In this document: in pieces, positions 10,300 through 19,106 of the stretch
Position numbering within the stretch: position 1 is the first letter of the stretch
How the letters are laid out: each line of letters opens with the position of its first letter
NCBI GenBank assembly: GCA_039933105.1
Contig: JBDTOT010000004.1
Coordinates: 88,950 to 152,949 of the forward strand
Direction: 5' to 3'
DNA from: FEN-1219 sp039933105
GTDB taxonomy: Bacteria > Pseudomonadota > Gammaproteobacteria > Steroidobacterales > Rariloculaceae
DNA length: 64,000 bases
The notes under the pieces: generated by a model
Databases searched by the model: none
The model's input: only the letters and a program-made list of their open reading frames with translations
What the model was told of the DNA's origin: nothing
Made by a program: the position numbers and the translations under genes

Positions 10300-10740
10300 G
10301 TGATCGAGGCGTTGCAGTTCCTGGCTGTCGTCACTGCGTCACTTTTTGCGGGCGCTGCGCTCTATATAAACGTCGCCGAGCATCCGGCGCGCATGCTCAT
10401 GGATACGCGCAGTGCTGCGATGCAGTGGGCCCCTAGCTACAAGCGCGCTACGTGGCTGCAAGCGCCGCTTGCGGTGGTCAGCTTCTGCGCTGGTGCTGCG
10501 GTTTGGTTTGCAGGCGATGGCGTTGCGTGGTTAGTAGCGGCAGTTTCGATCGGCGCAGTTGTGCCATTCACGTTCATTGGCATCATGCCCACGAATCACC
10601 GGCTTCTATCTGGCTCGTTGGATCTGAACTCGGACGAAGCGCGAGAACTGTTGGTGCGCTGGGGTAATCTCCATGGTGTGCGTACATTGCTTAGTCTCGC
10701 CGCAGCTGCGATCTACGCATGGCTCATCGTTCGGGCCTAA
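10300..10740 (+). CDS. DUF1772-like small membrane protein (cassette gene 1)
   Basis: A 146-residue protein with four predicted membrane helices (about 3-23, 50-70, 77-97, 125-145), GTG start. The ALYINVAEHPARM stretch after helix 1, the central PTNHRLL and the WGNLHGVRT segment match the DUF1772/anthrone oxygenase-like family of small integral membrane proteins. Biochemical function is unknown. The TAA stop lies inside a GCCTAAC core, as in integron cassettes. Codons such as TTA, GTA and AGT are used more freely than in flanking genes, consistent with transfer. Confidence 0.75.
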   Translation: MIEALQFLAVVTASLFAGAALYINVAEHPARMLMDTRSAAMQWAPSYKRATWLQAPLAVVSFCAGAAVWFAGDGVAWLVAAVSIGAVVPFTFIGIMPTNHRLLSGSLDLNSDEARELLVRWGNLHGVRTLLSLAAAAIYAWLIVRA

Positions 10741-10741
10741 C
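10735..10741 (+). other. attC R'' core (half site) after cassette gene 1
   Basis: GCCTAAC overlaps the stop of the first cassette gene, the same arrangement as at 11188. No partner GTTRRRY follows before the next gene starts at 10768. A 6-bp inverted repeat ACACTG...CAGTGT lies between. This looks like a truncated attC joining two cassettes. Confidence 0.5.
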
Positions 10742-10767
10742 AAACACTGCCTCAGCAGCTCGCACCA

Positions 10768-11193
10768 GTGTCAAAGACCATCCGCGCCGCGCTCGTGTAC
10801 TTCGCCATCGTGCTTGGCACCGGGTTCGTACTCGGCGTGTTCCGGGTACCCGTACTGGTCCCGCGCATAGGCGAGCGCTGGGCAGAACTTGTGGAGATGC
10901 CGATCATGGCGGCAGTCATCTTCTTCGCAGCTGGGTACCTGCTGCGCCGCTACCCGGAGATCTGCTCCCCCGGACGCTCACTGGTTGCAGGCTTTCTAGC
11001 CCTTGCCCTATCCGTCGCAGCGGAACTAGGCTTGGCGGTTCTTCTTCAAGACCGGTCCTTGGCCGAGTTCATCGCAAGCCGAGACAAGGTTTCGGGTTCG
11101 GTCTACATTGCTCTGCTTCTCGTCTTCGCCATCATGCCGAGGCTTCGCTTGGTGAGCCAAGGGGCAACAAGGCGCAGCTCAGGTGATGCCTAA
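10768..11193 (+). CDS. Hypothetical small membrane protein (cassette gene 2)
   Basis: A 141-residue protein with four predicted membrane helices (about 7-27, 42-60, 71-93, 108-125) and a short basic C-terminal tail RLRLVSQGATRRSS, GTG start. I do not recognise the family with certainty. The stop codon TAA is part of the attC core GCCTAAC at 11188. It starts 27 nt after the first cassette gene, within what should be that gene's attC site, so the pair may now be one transcription unit. Confidence 0.65.
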   Translation: MSKTIRAALVYFAIVLGTGFVLGVFRVPVLVPRIGERWAELVEMPIMAAVIFFAAGYLLRRYPEICSPGRSLVAGFLALALSVAAELGLAVLLQDRSLAEFIASRDKVSGSVYIALLLVFAIMPRLRLVSQGATRRSSGDA

Positions 11194-11247
11194 CCATTTG
11201 GTCAAGCCGACGTGCCTAGGGCACGCGGCTTACCTCAAACGTTAGGC
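11188..11247 (+). other. attC recombination site (60 bp)
   Basis: R'' GCCTAAC (11188-11194) and R' GTTAGGC (11241-11247) are exact reverse complements and fit RYYYAAC/GTTRRRY. Inside, AAGCCG-A-CGTGCC (11204-11216) pairs with GGCACG-CGGCTT (11220-11231), a 12-bp stem broken by one unpaired A at 11210. The loop is 3 nt. An unpaired base in an imperfect palindrome is the hallmark of attC folding, and the stem and flanks resemble the attC sites of aadA-type cassettes. Confidence 0.9.
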
Positions 11248-11253
11248 GACACA

Positions 11254-11402
11254 ATGACTACGATGCCGGACGTCGACGTCCTGAATTTGGATTTCGCGAT
11301 GCGGCTCTCTCAGGCGTCGCAACGCGCGCCAAACCCCTGCTGATCGAGATATTGGAAGAGGTCGTTTGCGGCCGGATCAAAGAGACCACTGATCGAATTT
11401 AG
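11254..11402 (+). pseudogene. Broken cassette ORF after the attC site
   Basis: An ATG at 11254 begins 7 nt after the attC site and gives MTTMPDVDVLNLDFAM..., stopping at 11343 after 29 codons. A second frame, with no start, reads through from about 11298 to TAG at 11400-11402 and encodes a protein-like stretch ending VVCGRIKETTDRI. Joining the two needs one frameshift near 11295. The 3' end coincides with the lpdA stop on the other strand. It is probably a decayed or truncated third cassette. Confidence 0.35.
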
Positions 11403-13177
11403 AGTTGGTGGCGCTTCTTCGGGATGTAGAGGTCGGTGATCGTGCCCTCGGCCACTTCCGCGGCGAACGCCAACGTCTCCGACAGCGTCGGGTGCGGGTG
11501 AATCGTGAGTCCCACGTCGGCCGCGTCGGCCCCCATTTCGATTGCAAGCGCCGCTTCGGCAATCAGGTCGCCCGCGTTCACACCAACGATACCCGCGCCA
11601 AGCAAGCGGTGAGTCGAGGGATCGAACAGCAGCTTGGTCAAGCCTTCGCCACGCCCAAGCGTCAACGAACGCGCGCTCGCGGCCCACGGGAACGCGCCTT
11701 TCTCGTAGGGCACGCTGCGGGCCTTTGCCTCTTCCTCGGTGAGCCCCACCCAGGCGACCTCGGGATCGGTGTAGGCAACGGCGGGCACGACTCGGGCGTC
11801 GAAAAAGCTCTTCTGCCCCGCGGCAACTTCCGCCGCCACTCTGCCGTCGTGGCTGGCTTTGTGCGCCAGCATTGGCTGACCGACGATGTCGCCGATCGCG
11901 AAAATATGCGGCACGTTCGTGCGTTGCTGCTTGTCGACCTTAATGAGGCCGCGCTCGCTGACTTCGACGCCGGCGCGCTCGAGCGCCAGCTTGCGGCCGT
12001 TCGCACTGCGGCCCACGGCCACGAGCACGCGCCCATACACCTGCGGCGTGGCGGGTGCTTGATCGCCTTCGAAGTGCACCGTGATGCCGTTCGGCCCCGC
12101 TTCCATTTTTACGACACGAGTGCCGAGCAGGATGGCTTCGTAACGCGATGAGATCCGTTTCTCGAGCGGCTTCACGAGATCGCGATCGCAGCCGGGTATC
12201 AGGGTCTTGGTGAGCTCCACGACGGACACTTTTACGCCGAGCGCATCGTAGACCGTGGCCATCTCGAGCCCGATGATGCCGCCGCCGATCACGAGCAAAC
12301 GCTCCGGCAACTCGCCGAGCTCGAGAGCACCCGTCGAATCGATGATGCGTGGGTCGCTCGGCAGCCCCGGCAAAACAGTCGGTTCGCTGCCGGCCGCGAT
12401 GATGCACTGATCGAAGTCGACGACCTCGCGCGCGTCGGCGCGCTCGACCTCTATCTGATGCGGCGACGTAAACTTCGCCGTGCCGCGGACTACGCGAACC
12501 TTGCGTTGTTTCGCCAGCGTATCGAGGCCGCCAGCAAGCTGGCGCACGACCTTGTTCTTCCAGTCGCGCAGCTTTGCGACGTCGATCTGCGGCTTCGCGA
12601 ACGTAATGCCATGCGCGCCCATCTCCGCGGCGTCTTCGATCACGCGCGCGGCGTGCAGTAGCGCCTTCGATGGAATGCAGCCGACGTTCAAGCACACGCC
12701 GCCGAGGGTCGGCCCACGTTCGATCAGCGTGACGTCGAGTCCCAGATCGGCGGCGCGGAATGCCGCTGTATAACCGCCGGGCCCCGCGCCGAGCACCGTA
12801 ACGCGACGGCCGAAGCTGGGTGCACTCGCGGGCGGTGTTGCCGCTGCTGGTTTCGGCGCCGGCGACGCAGCGGCAGGTCGCGATGGAGCCGGCGCTGCGG
12901 CAGACGAAGCTTTCGGCGGCGCCGCACTCGTCGTCGCGGAGTCGGCCTCGAGAGTCAACACGAGATCGCCTATCGAGACCTTGTCGCCCACTTTCGACGC
13001 CACGCTGACGACAGTGCCTGCGCTCGGCGCGGGCAGGTCCATCGTGGCTTTGTCCGTTTCGAGCGTGAGCAACGGGTCTTCAGCCGCGACCTTGTCGCCC
13101 ACTTTGACGTGCACGTCGATGACGTCGACCGCGCTGAAGTCCCCGAGGTCCGGGATCCGCACCTCGAGCAGACTCAC
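11399..13177 (-). CDS. lpdA: Dihydrolipoyl dehydrogenase with N-terminal lipoyl domain (PDH E3)
   Basis: FAD enzyme that reoxidises dihydrolipoamide of the pyruvate dehydrogenase complex and makes NADH. It has 592 residues, longer than a plain E3 (about 475). An N-terminal lipoyl domain carries the modifiable Lys43 in ETDKATMD and is followed by an Ala/Pro linker (82-120). The E3 part has the FAD fingerprint GAGPGG, the redox disulfide CLNVGC and the C-terminal HPHPTLSE catalytic His-Glu. The GTG start overlaps the aceF stop (GTGA). Lipoyl-E3 fusions are known in several proteobacteria. Confidence 0.95.
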   Translation of the reverse strand: MSLLEVRIPDLGDFSAVDVIDVHVKVGDKVAAEDPLLTLETDKATMDLPAPSAGTVVSVASKVGDKVSIGDLVLTLEADSATTSAAPPKASSAAAPAPSRPAAASPAPKPAAATPPASAPSFGRRVTVLGAGPGGYTAAFRAADLGLDVTLIERGPTLGGVCLNVGCIPSKALLHAARVIEDAAEMGAHGITFAKPQIDVAKLRDWKNKVVRQLAGGLDTLAKQRKVRVVRGTAKFTSPHQIEVERADAREVVDFDQCIIAAGSEPTVLPGLPSDPRIIDSTGALELGELPERLLVIGGGIIGLEMATVYDALGVKVSVVELTKTLIPGCDRDLVKPLEKRISSRYEAILLGTRVVKMEAGPNGITVHFEGDQAPATPQVYGRVLVAVGRSANGRKLALERAGVEVSERGLIKVDKQQRTNVPHIFAIGDIVGQPMLAHKASHDGRVAAEVAAGQKSFFDARVVPAVAYTDPEVAWVGLTEEEAKARSVPYEKGAFPWAASARSLTLGRGEGLTKLLFDPSTHRLLGAGIVGVNAGDLIAEAALAIEMGADAADVGLTIHPHPTLSETLAFAAEVAEGTITDLYIPKKRHQL

Positions 13178-14772
13178 GGAATGGCCTCGACCAGGCGGCC
13201 CGGATTTGCAAGGATTTCGGCAAGCCGCGTCGTGAAGCGCACGGCTTTCGCACCGTCGATGACACGGTGATCGTACGCGAGCGAGAGCGGCAGAATCAGG
13301 CGCGGCACGAATGCGAGATCGCGGTACACCGGCTGGAACGCGCTGCGCGAGACGCCCAAAATCGCCACCTCGGGCGCGTTGATGATCGGCGTGAAGAACC
13401 GGCCACCGATGCTGCCCAAGCTCGACACCGTGAACACGCCGCCGGTGATATCGTCGGAGGTGAGCTTGCCCTTGCGCGCGCGGTCGCTCAGCTCGGCGAG
13501 CGCCTTCGCGATCTCATAGACGTCCTTCTTGTCGGCGTCGCGAATCACGGGCACGACGAGGCCTTGCGGCGTGTCTGCCGCGAAGCCGATGTGCGTGTAG
13601 TGCTTCATCACGAGGTGCTCGCCGTCGGCGGCAAGCGATGACTTGAAGAGCGGCATCTCGGCCAACGCGAGGGCGCACGCGCGAATGATGAACGCCAGCG
13701 GCGTGAGCTTGATGCCACGCTTCTCGGCGGTGGACTTCAGCGCGACGCGTTTCTCCTCGAGCTCCGTGATATCCGCTTCATCGTGCTGCGTGACGTGCGG
13801 GATGTTGACCCAGCTCGCGTGCAAGCGAGGGCCCGAGATCTTCTGGATGCGCGACAGCGGCTCCGTGTCGACTCGCCCGAACTTCGCGAAGTCGACGTTT
13901 GGCACGGCAGGCCACGCAACGCCGCCAGCGCCACCGCCCTGCATGATCTCTTTAACGAACGCTTTGACATCGTCAGCGGTGACGCGGCCTTTTGCGCCTG
14001 AGCCGCGCACACGACCGAGATCGACACCAAGCTCCCGCGCGAGCTTGCGAACCGAAGGGCCGGCGTGAGCTTCGGCGAATGAAGTCGAAGACGAGGCCAC
14101 CGCACTGCGGCCGCTCGGCGCCACGCGCGCGGCCACGGGCCGCTGCGGCGCAGCAGCGCGTGCGGGGTTGGCCGCGGCGGGTGCGTTGGGGGCTGGCGCG
14201 GCAAGCGCAGGAGCCGAACTCGGCTGCATGATCAGCAAGACATCGCCCGCCGAGACCTTGCCGCCGATGGCCACTTTGACCTCGAGAACTTTGCCGGCCA
14301 CGGGCGCGGGCACGTCCATGCTGGCCTTCTCGGTCTCGAGCGTCACGACGCCCTGCTCGGCCGCGATCTCGTCCCCAGCTTTCACGAGGACGTCGATGAT
14401 CTCGACGCTTGCGAAGTCGCCGAGGTCGGGCACGACAACGGGCCGCGGCGCAGCGGGTGCTGCGGGCGCTGTCGGAGCGGCTTGCGCCAGTCTCGGTGGG
14501 ATCACCGTCCGGTCGTCCTCGGCACGTGTATCGGCGACAGGCGCAACGGTTTCGAGCAACGCAATCACGCTGCCGGTGGATACACGGTCGCCAGTTTTGA
14601 CAGTGAGCTCACGAATGCGCCCGGCCGCCGGCGATGGAATATCCATCGTGGCCTTCTCGGTCTCCAGCGTGATCAAGCCCTGCTCCGTCGTGACAGCATC
14701 GCCGGGCTTCACGAGCACCTCGATGACCTCCACGTCGGCGAAATCACCTAGATCCGGTACGACAACTTCCAC
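13174..14772 (-). CDS. aceF: Dihydrolipoamide acetyltransferase (PDH E2)
   Basis: Core of the pyruvate dehydrogenase complex, moving acetyl groups from lipoate to CoA. It has 532 residues and a GTG start. There are two lipoyl domains (Lys40 in ETEKATMD and a second Lys in ETEKASMD), Ala/Pro linkers, and a peripheral-subunit-binding domain around SVRKLARELGVDLGRV. The catalytic domain ends with the HRVIDG active-site motif. It lies 24 nt after aceE and overlaps lpdA by 4 nt. With LpdA, each E2-E3 pair carries three lipoyl domains. Confidence 0.95.
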   Translation of the reverse strand: MEVVVPDLGDFADVEVIEVLVKPGDAVTTEQGLITLETEKATMDIPSPAAGRIRELTVKTGDRVSTGSVIALLETVAPVADTRAEDDRTVIPPRLAQAAPTAPAAPAAPRPVVVPDLGDFASVEIIDVLVKAGDEIAAEQGVVTLETEKASMDVPAPVAGKVLEVKVAIGGKVSAGDVLLIMQPSSAPALAAPAPNAPAAANPARAAAPQRPVAARVAPSGRSAVASSSTSFAEAHAGPSVRKLARELGVDLGRVRGSGAKGRVTADDVKAFVKEIMQGGGAGGVAWPAVPNVDFAKFGRVDTEPLSRIQKISGPRLHASWVNIPHVTQHDEADITELEEKRVALKSTAEKRGIKLTPLAFIIRACALALAEMPLFKSSLAADGEHLVMKHYTHIGFAADTPQGLVVPVIRDADKKDVYEIAKALAELSDRARKGKLTSDDITGGVFTVSSLGSIGGRFFTPIINAPEVAILGVSRSAFQPVYRDLAFVPRLILPLSLAYDHRVIDGAKAVRFTTRLAEILANPGRLVEAIP

Positions 14773-14796
14773 TGGCGGGGTCTTGTTGGCGGTAGT

Positions 14797-17487
14797 TTAT
14801 TGAGTGACCGGATTCGGCTTGTCCGGCTGGATACCGAGATCGGCGATCGCTTTGACGACGATCTTTCGGTCGATGCTGCCGTCGTCGGCGAGCGCCTTGA
14901 GCGCCGCGACCACCACGGAGTTGCGATCGACCTCGAAATGCTGACGCAGCGCTTCGCGACCGTCGCTGCGACCATAGCCGTCGGTGCCGAGCACGACGTA
15001 GCGTCCAGGCACCCACTGGCGGATCTGATCGGATACGAGCTTCATGTAGTCGGTCGCGGCAACGAACGGGCCCTGTCGTTCTACGAAGCTGTTGGCCACG
15101 TGGCTCGTGCGCGGTGCGGCGTCCGGATGGCGCGCGTTCCAGCGCTCGACATCGAGCGCCTCACGCCGCAGCTCGCTGAAGCTCGTGACGCTCCACACGT
15201 CGGCGGCAACGCCGAAGCTCTCCTGGAGCAAGTCCGCCGCCGCGAGAACCTCGCGCAGGATCGTGCCGGAACCGAGCAGCTGCACGCGCGCATTGCTTTT
15301 GCCGCCTTTGCGCAGCTCGTACATGCCGCTCAGGATGCCGGCCTCGGCCCCCGTAGGCATGGCGGGGTGCGCATAGTTCTCGTTCATGACGGTGAGGTAG
15401 TAGAAAACGTTCTCCTGCTCCGTGCACATGCGCCGCATGCCATCCTGAATGATCACGGCGAGCTCATAGCTGTAGCAGGGATCGTATGCGCGGCAGTTCG
15501 GAATCGTGGTCGCGACGAGCTGGCTGTGACCATCCTGGTGTTGCAGACCTTCGCCCGCGAGGGTGGTGCGACCGGCCGTGCCACCGAGCAGGAAGCCCCG
15601 CGCGCGCATGTCGCCGCCGGCCCACGCGAAGTCACCGATCCGCTGGAAGCCGAACATCGAGTAATAGATATAGAAAGGAATCATCTGCACGCCGTGATTG
15701 GCGTACGACGTGGCGGCTGCGATCCAGGAACAGAATGCGCCCCCTTCGTTGATACCCTCCTCGAGAATCTGGCCCTTCTTGTCTTCACGGTAGTAAGAGA
15801 GCTGATCCGAGTCCTGCGGCGTGTACAACTGGCCGAGCGACGAATAGATGCCCACCTGGCGGAACATGCCTTCCATTCCGAACGTGCGCGCCTCATCGGG
15901 AACGATCGGCACGACACGCGGGCCGATGTTCTTGTCGCGCAAGAGGGCGGTCAGAATCCGGACGAACGCCATCGTGGTCGAGAATTCGCGATCGCCGCTG
16001 CCTTCGAGCTGCGCCTTGTAGAAGTCGAGGCCTGGCACTTCCAGCCGTTCAGTGCTCGGTCGCCGCACGGGATAGGATCCGCCGAGCTTGGTGCGGCGTT
16101 CCTTCAGATAGCGCATCTCTTCGCTATCGTCGGCCGGCTTGTAGTATTTGAGCTGCGCGAGATCCTCGTCCGAAATCGGCACGTGAAACCGGTCGCGGAA
16201 GATCTTCAGATCCTCGTCGTCGAGTTTCTTCTTTTGATGCGTGATGTTCTGGCCTTCGCCGGCTTCGCCCATGCCGAAGCCTTTGACGGTCTTCGCCAGG
16301 ATGACCGTGGGCCGACCTTTGTGTTGCATGGCTTGGCTATACGCCGCATGCACCTTCACGGCATCGTGGCCGCCGCGGTTCAAATGCCAGATGTCCTCGT
16401 CGGAGAGGTGCGCCACCATGGCCTTGAGCTCGGGATAGCGGCCGAAGAAGTGCTCGCGTGTATAGGTGCCACCCTTCGCCTTGAACGCCTGGTAGTCACC
16501 GTCGACACATTCTTCCATCGTCTTGCGCAGCAGCCCTTTGTCGTCGCGCGCGAGCAGCGGATCCCAGCGGGAGCCCCACACGACCTTGATGACGTTCCAG
16601 CCTGCGCCCTGATAAGCGGCCTCGAGCTCCTGGATGATCTTGCCATTGCCGCGCACCGGCCCATCGAGCCGTTGCAGATTGCAGTTGATGACAAACACCA
16701 GATTGTCGAGCCGTTCGCGGACCGGCATCGTGATGGCGCCCATCGACTCTGGCTCGTCGGTCTCGCCGTCGCCTAAGAAACACCACACTTTGCGATCTTG
16801 CGCGGGGATGATGCTGCGCGCTTCGAGATAGCGCATGAACCGCGCCTGATAGATCGCCATCATCGGGCCCAAGCCCATCGACACGGTCGGGAATTGCCAG
16901 AAGTCCGGCATGAGCCACGGGTGCGGGTACGACGACAAGCCAACACCCGGGCCTACGACCTCACGGCGGAAATGATTCAGTCGATTCTCGTCGAGGCGCC
17001 CCTCGAGGAACGCACGCGCATAGATACCCGGCGAGGAATGCCCCTGGAAGTAGACGAGATCACCACGGTGCTCTGCGGTCGGTGCACGCCAGAAGTGGTT
17101 GAACCCGACCTCATACAAAGTCGCGGACGACGCGTAGCTCGCGATGTGGCCGCCGTACTCGGAGCTGATGCGATTCGCGTGCAACACCATCGCCATCGCG
17201 TTCCAGCGGATGTACGCCTCGATGCGGCGCTCGATGGCTCGATCGCCTGGATACTCCGGCTGCTGACCTACCGGAATAGTGTTCAGGTAAGCGGTGTTCG
17301 GGCTATACGGCAGGTACGCGCCGGAACGGCGCGCGTGGTCGATCATGCATTCCAGAAGAAAGTGAGCGCGCTCGGCGCCATGTACTCGTAGAACGGAGTC
17401 GATCGACTCGAGCCACTCCTGCGTCTCCTCCGGATCGAAATCGTCGCCGCGGAGCGCGATCAAAGGCAGTGGTCTTGCTGTGGCCAT
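14797..17487 (-). CDS. aceE: Pyruvate dehydrogenase E1 component
   Basis: Thiamine-diphosphate enzyme that decarboxylates pyruvate and acetylates lipoyl-E2; homodimeric type. It has 896 residues from ATG at 17487 (E. coli: 887). The ThDP-binding motif is GDGETDEPES...NCN; other family stretches include GHSSPGIYARAFLEGR and the C-terminal GTDGYGRSDGREALR. A longer frame reaches 17538, but it crosses the promoter and lacks homology there. A GGAG lies upstream of the chosen start. First gene of aceE-aceF-lpdA. Confidence 0.96.
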   Translation of the reverse strand: MATARPLPLIALRGDDFDPEETQEWLESIDSVLRVHGAERAHFLLECMIDHARRSGAYLPYSPNTAYLNTIPVGQQPEYPGDRAIERRIEAYIRWNAMAMVLHANRISSEYGGHIASYASSATLYEVGFNHFWRAPTAEHRGDLVYFQGHSSPGIYARAFLEGRLDENRLNHFRREVVGPGVGLSSYPHPWLMPDFWQFPTVSMGLGPMMAIYQARFMRYLEARSIIPAQDRKVWCFLGDGETDEPESMGAITMPVRERLDNLVFVINCNLQRLDGPVRGNGKIIQELEAAYQGAGWNVIKVVWGSRWDPLLARDDKGLLRKTMEECVDGDYQAFKAKGGTYTREHFFGRYPELKAMVAHLSDEDIWHLNRGGHDAVKVHAAYSQAMQHKGRPTVILAKTVKGFGMGEAGEGQNITHQKKKLDDEDLKIFRDRFHVPISDEDLAQLKYYKPADDSEEMRYLKERRTKLGGSYPVRRPSTERLEVPGLDFYKAQLEGSGDREFSTTMAFVRILTALLRDKNIGPRVVPIVPDEARTFGMEGMFRQVGIYSSLGQLYTPQDSDQLSYYREDKKGQILEEGINEGGAFCSWIAAATSYANHGVQMIPFYIYYSMFGFQRIGDFAWAGGDMRARGFLLGGTAGRTTLAGEGLQHQDGHSQLVATTIPNCRAYDPCYSYELAVIIQDGMRRMCTEQENVFYYLTVMNENYAHPAMPTGAEAGILSGMYELRKGGKSNARVQLLGSGTILREVLAAADLLQESFGVAADVWSVTSFSELRREALDVERWNARHPDAAPRTSHVANSFVERQGPFVAATDYMKLVSDQIRQWVPGRYVVLGTDGYGRSDGREALRQHFEVDRNSVVVAALKALADDGSIDRKIVVKAIADLGIQPDKPNPVTQ

Positions 17488-17509
17488 GAGACACTGTACT
17501 CCATGCGCT

Positions 17510-17538
17510 ATGATCGGGTTTTGACCACACACGGTCAA
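17510..17538 (-). promoter_or_regulatory. aceE promoter overlapped by an 18-bp palindrome
   Basis: On the minus strand TTGACC (17538-17533), a 17-nt spacer and GATCAT (17515-17510) form a sigma-70-type promoter 23 nt upstream of the aceE start. The -35 box is one arm of a perfect inverted repeat TTGACC-N6-GGTCAA (17521-17538), so a dimeric regulator could bind over the -35. The sequence differs from the E. coli PdhR operator. The plus-strand TTGACC has no good -10 for the aminopeptidase gene. Confidence 0.5.
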
Positions 17539-17582
17539 GGCAACGCACCGCGCACAATGACCCGCACCGTGACACCCGCCGC

Positions 17583-19106
17583 ATGATCGAGCTACCTGAT
17601 TTCGCCCCGCTGAAAACCACCGAGACCGTTCGCTCCCTGACCCGTGCCTCGCTTGACGCGCTCGACCATACCCTGGTCATCGTTGGCAAGAACGCGCCGG
17701 CGGGTGCGCTCGAGAGACTGCCGCACGGCAAACAACTCGCCATGCTGCTGGCACGCGCTACGCGGCGTGGCGACGAGATTGCGACCTCACGAGCGCCCAA
17801 TCGCCGAGCGACCGGCATCACCGCCGCGCGATTCGATTCGTCGACGTCGTTCGCTGCCTTGTCGTGGGGTGCAAAGGTCGTACGTGAGTGTCTGCGCGAA
17901 CAGCCCGCGTCCCTCGGCGTCACATCCATCGGGCTCGACGCCGAGGCCGAGCGCCGCGCACTCGATGGCCTCGTAGCGGCTGCACATGCCGCTTCGTTCG
18001 CGCTTCCGAAGTTCAAGTCGAAGCCGGACTCTGCCGTTGGTGGCTCGCTCAAGAAGCTTCAACTGCTCGGTGCGCGCGCCAAAATCGACCTTGCCGCGGC
18101 TCGAGCACAAGCGCTCGGCAACAACGTTGCGCGCTGGTTCACGGCATTACCGCCGAACGTGAAGACGGCCGAAAACTATCGCACCGCCATTGCCGAACTG
18201 GCGGCCACCCGCGACATCCGGTACCGGTTTCTCGGCGAGCGCGAACTCGAAAAACTCGGCGCCGGCGCATTCCTTGCCGTGTCGCGCGGCAATGCCACCC
18301 GTGACGCCGGCATCGTGCACCTCTCCTATCGGCCACGCATACGACACCCGGCGCTCACGCTGGTCGGCAAAGGCGTGATCTTCGATACCGGTGGCACGAA
18401 CTTGAAGCCGTTCATTCATATGCTCGACATGCACACCGACATGCAGGGAAGCGCCGTGGCGCTCGGTACGCTGCTCGCACTTGCGGAGACCGGCGCACCC
18501 TACCGCGTCGACGCATGGCTCGCGCTGACCGAGAATCGCCTCGCGCCGAATGCCTACAAGTCGCAAGATCTCGTGCGTGCCGCTAACGGCACGACCATCC
18601 AAGTCATTCACACGGATGCCGAAGGCCGCATGGTGCTGGCCGACACGCTGGCGCTCGCGGCCCGCGACGAGCCGCAACTAATGATCGACTACGCAACGCT
18701 GACCGGCTCGTGCATACAAGCGGTGACCGAGCGCTACTCGGGTGTCTTCTCGAATCGCAGCGCCGCGAACGCACTCTTGACGGCGGCCGGCGTTGCCAGC
18801 GGCGAACGCGTGTGGCCGTTCCCCATGGACGAAGACTTCGACGAGGCACTGAAGAGCGATATCGCTGACATCAAGCAATGCTCCGTCGAGAACGCTGGCG
18901 ATCACATTCTTGCGGCGCGGTTCCTTTCCCGTTTCGTGCCGGCCGCCATTCCGTGGATACATGTGGACTTGAGCGCCGGCCAGCACAAAGGCGGGCTCGG
19001 CCATATCCCCACGGACATCACAGGCTTCGGTGTGCGCTTCACGCTCGAGTTGTTGCAACGCAGCAGCCGGGGTCCGGAGGATCTTGCGGAAAGGTTGTCG
19101 GCATGA
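17583..19106 (+). CDS. M17 family leucyl aminopeptidase
   Basis: Cytosolic di-metal aminopeptidase releasing N-terminal residues from peptides. It has 507 residues (PepA about 503). The C-terminal catalytic domain has metal and active-site motifs LVGKGVIFDTGG, DMHTDMQG and HTDAEGRMVLADTL. They differ a little from PepA (DTGGTNLKP for DSGGISLKP), so it is a PepA relative, not necessarily PepA itself. The N-terminal third is poorly conserved. Its stop overlaps the rnt start (ATGA), so the two are translationally coupled. Divergent from aceE. Confidence 0.88.
   Translation: MIELPDFAPLKTTETVRSLTRASLDALDHTLVIVGKNAPAGALERLPHGKQLAMLLARATRRGDEIATSRAPNRRATGITAARFDSSTSFAALSWGAKVVRECLREQPASLGVTSIGLDAEAERRALDGLVAAAHAASFALPKFKSKPDSAVGGSLKKLQLLGARAKIDLAAARAQALGNNVARWFTALPPNVKTAENYRTAIAELAATRDIRYRFLGERELEKLGAGAFLAVSRGNATRDAGIVHLSYRPRIRHPALTLVGKGVIFDTGGTNLKPFIHMLDMHTDMQGSAVALGTLLALAETGAPYRVDAWLALTENRLAPNAYKSQDLVRAANGTTIQVIHTDAEGRMVLADTLALAARDEPQLMIDYATLTGSCIQAVTERYSGVFSNRSAANALLTAAGVASGERVWPFPMDEDFDEALKSDIADIKQCSVENAGDHILAARFLSRFVPAAIPWIHVDLSAGQHKGGLGHIPTDITGFGVRFTLELLQRSSRGPEDLAERLSA

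Larger units (their letters stand above)
10274..11247 (+). mobile_element. Integrase-less integron cassette cluster (CALIN-like)
   Basis: The region is bounded by GTTAGGC core sites at 10274-10280 and 11241-11247. It holds two small genes in the same direction, each with its stop codon inside a GCCTAAC core site, which is typical of gene cassettes. One full attC (11188-11247) is present; the boundary after the first gene has only one core. No integron integrase is found in the window. The block sits between two housekeeping operons (rnf-nth and lpdA), both intact, and its codon use is looser and less GC-biased than that of its neighbours. Confidence 0.75.

Noticed and set aside
14800..16776. 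658-codon plus-strand ORF
   Set aside because: Antisense to aceE with no recognisable domain.
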